Source: a bacterium UBA7470 (GTDB lineage: Bacteria; Pseudomonadota; Gammaproteobacteria; Burkholderiales; Burkholderiaceae_C). From it: a stretch of 5,263 nt of DNA. Made by a program: the position numbers and the translations under genes. Below are positions 4,527-5,263 of the stretch, one piece after another. Each line of letters starts with the position of its first letter. Positions within the stretch are counted from its first letter, which is position 1. The stretch lies in the NCBI GenBank assembly GCA_002479815.1, contig DLPA01000008.1, forward strand, positions 51,569 through 56,831, given 5' to 3'. Under the pieces are notes generated by a model, which was not told where the DNA came from, did not search any database, and saw only the letters and a program-made list of their open reading frames with translations.

Positions 4527-5263
4527 TGTTTTTTTATGATGTGGGACGACCCGACCCGGGTTGAGGAGGCCAGCCGGGTCGAGGGCGTGTTTGATGCGGG
4601 CCATCAAATCCAGCGCCACGGGGGATTTGTAGTGCGGCAAGGTATCGACTTTGAGCGCCCCGATGCCATGTTCGGCACTGATGGAGCCGCCGGCACGTGC
4701 CACCGCGTCATAAACGAGGGTGTTGACACGCGCTTCCTGTTCGCGCAAAAACACCGCCGGGTCTGCGCCCTCAGGCGCTTGGACGTTGAAGTGCAAGTTG
4801 CCATCGCCCAAGTGCCCAAAATTGACCACGCGGATGCCGGGCAAGGCGGCGGCAAGGGTGGCAGTGGCATCGGCCACAAAGCTTGGAATGCGCGAGACGG
4901 CGACCGAGACATCGTGCTTGATGTTCAGTCCTTCTTGGGTTTGCGCCAGCGGGATGCTTTCGCGGATGTGCCACAGCGCCCGCGCTTGCGCCAAGTTCTC
5001 CGCGACGATGGCATCGCTGACCAAGGTTTGTGCCAAGGCTGCCTCCAACAAACCTTCCAACGGGCTGCGGGCATGCGCATCGCTGTCGAAATGGCTGTGT
5101 TCCAGCAGCACGCAGTAAGGGGCATCGCGCCACAAGGGGACGCGCAAGTGCGCATAGTGCTTGTCCACCAAACGCAGGGCGAATTGCCCCATCAGCTCAA
5201 AGCCGGTCAGTCCAGCCGCGAGTTGTTGCTGTGCCAGCTCTAAAAAAGAGACTGCCGCGTCCA
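4524..5263 (-). CDS. FAD-linked 2-hydroxyacid dehydrogenase (GlcD/D-lactate/D-2-hydroxyglutarate dehydrogenase family), C-terminal part
   Basis: The gene runs off the right edge; 245 residues and the TAG stop are visible, about half of the usual 460-480. The frame is open to base 5263, so the internal Met at 5192 is not the start. What is seen is the FAD-linked oxidase C-terminal domain: KHDVSV (visible residues 115-120), the metal/substrate motif GHLGDGNLHFN (149-159, His150 and His157), ISAEHGIGALK (194-204, Glu197 and His198) and the ending LDPAGLLNPGRVV. The FAD-binding PCMH domain should lie beyond the edge. Such flavoenzymes oxidise D-2-hydroxyacids (D-lactate, glycolate, D-2-hydroxyglutarate) to 2-oxoacids; the substrate cannot be told from this half. 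The tail HHKKT is short and basic, and its stop codon is formed by the adjoining inverted repeat. The glycerate kinase downstream suggests a hydroxyacid pathway, by inference. Confidence 0.93.
   Translation of the reverse strand, partial: DAAVSFLELAQQQLAAGLTGFELMGQFALRLVDKHYAHLRVPLWRDAPYCVLLEHSHFDSDAHARSPLEGLLEAALAQTLVSDAIVAENLAQARALWHIRESIPLAQTQEGLNIKHDVSVAVSRIPSFVADATATLAAALPGIRVVNFGHLGDGNLHFNVQAPEGADPAVFLREQEARVNTLVYDAVARAGGSISAEHGIGALKVDTLPHYKSPVALDLMARIKHALDPAGLLNPGRVVPHHKKT

Noticed and set aside
4485..5243. Plus-strand open frame (252 codons) beginning in the inverted repeat and running opposite the dehydrogenase
   Set aside because: Almost all of it is antisense to a clear FAD-oxidase domain. 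The first codons come from the repeat and no ribosome binding site is seen.

Overview
The window looks like chromosomal DNA of a betaproteobacterium, probably order Burkholderiales near Comamonadaceae. The reasons are moderately GC-rich coding DNA, the gene order trpB-trpA-accD, and the style of the encoded proteins. This placement is an inference from recognition, not from a search. The genes are housekeeping or central-metabolic and all look intact except where the window edges cut them.

Layout. Plus strand, 1-2915: the C-terminal part of trpB (cut by the left edge) overlaps trpA by 4 bases (ATGA). After a 52-base gap comes accD (acetyl-CoA carboxylase beta subunit), and after a 47-base gap a stand-alone LON substrate-binding-domain protein. 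Minus strand, 5263-2943: a FAD-linked 2-hydroxyacid dehydrogenase (N-terminal part cut by the right edge) is followed by a MOFRL-type glycerate 2-kinase (ttuD/gckA type). The two blocks converge at 2916-2942 with no convincing terminator between them.

How the genes work together: TrpB and TrpA form tryptophan synthase, the last step of tryptophan synthesis. AccD joins AccA to make the carboxyltransferase of acetyl-CoA carboxylase for fatty acid synthesis. The minus-strand pair plausibly serves 2-hydroxyacid catabolism, with glycerate entering glycolysis as 2-phosphoglycerate.

The most unusual part is the 252-base AT-rich gap between the dehydrogenase and the kinase. It carries a perfect 27-base inverted repeat (4296-4322 and 4500-4526), with TA as the outermost dinucleotide of each arm. 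It also holds a third, near-identical copy of the repeat core (4478-4492) and an internal terminator-like hairpin (4356-4389). It resembles a small non-autonomous transposable element (MITE-like, TA target). Removing it on paper, with one TA, makes the dehydrogenase reading frame end in a TGA that overlaps the kinase ATG (ATGA). This suggests that an insertion split a formerly overlapping gene pair and now supplies the dehydrogenase stop codon. Two further hairpins, at the trpA end and between accD and the LON gene, suggest the plus-strand block is punctuated rather than simply co-transcribed.
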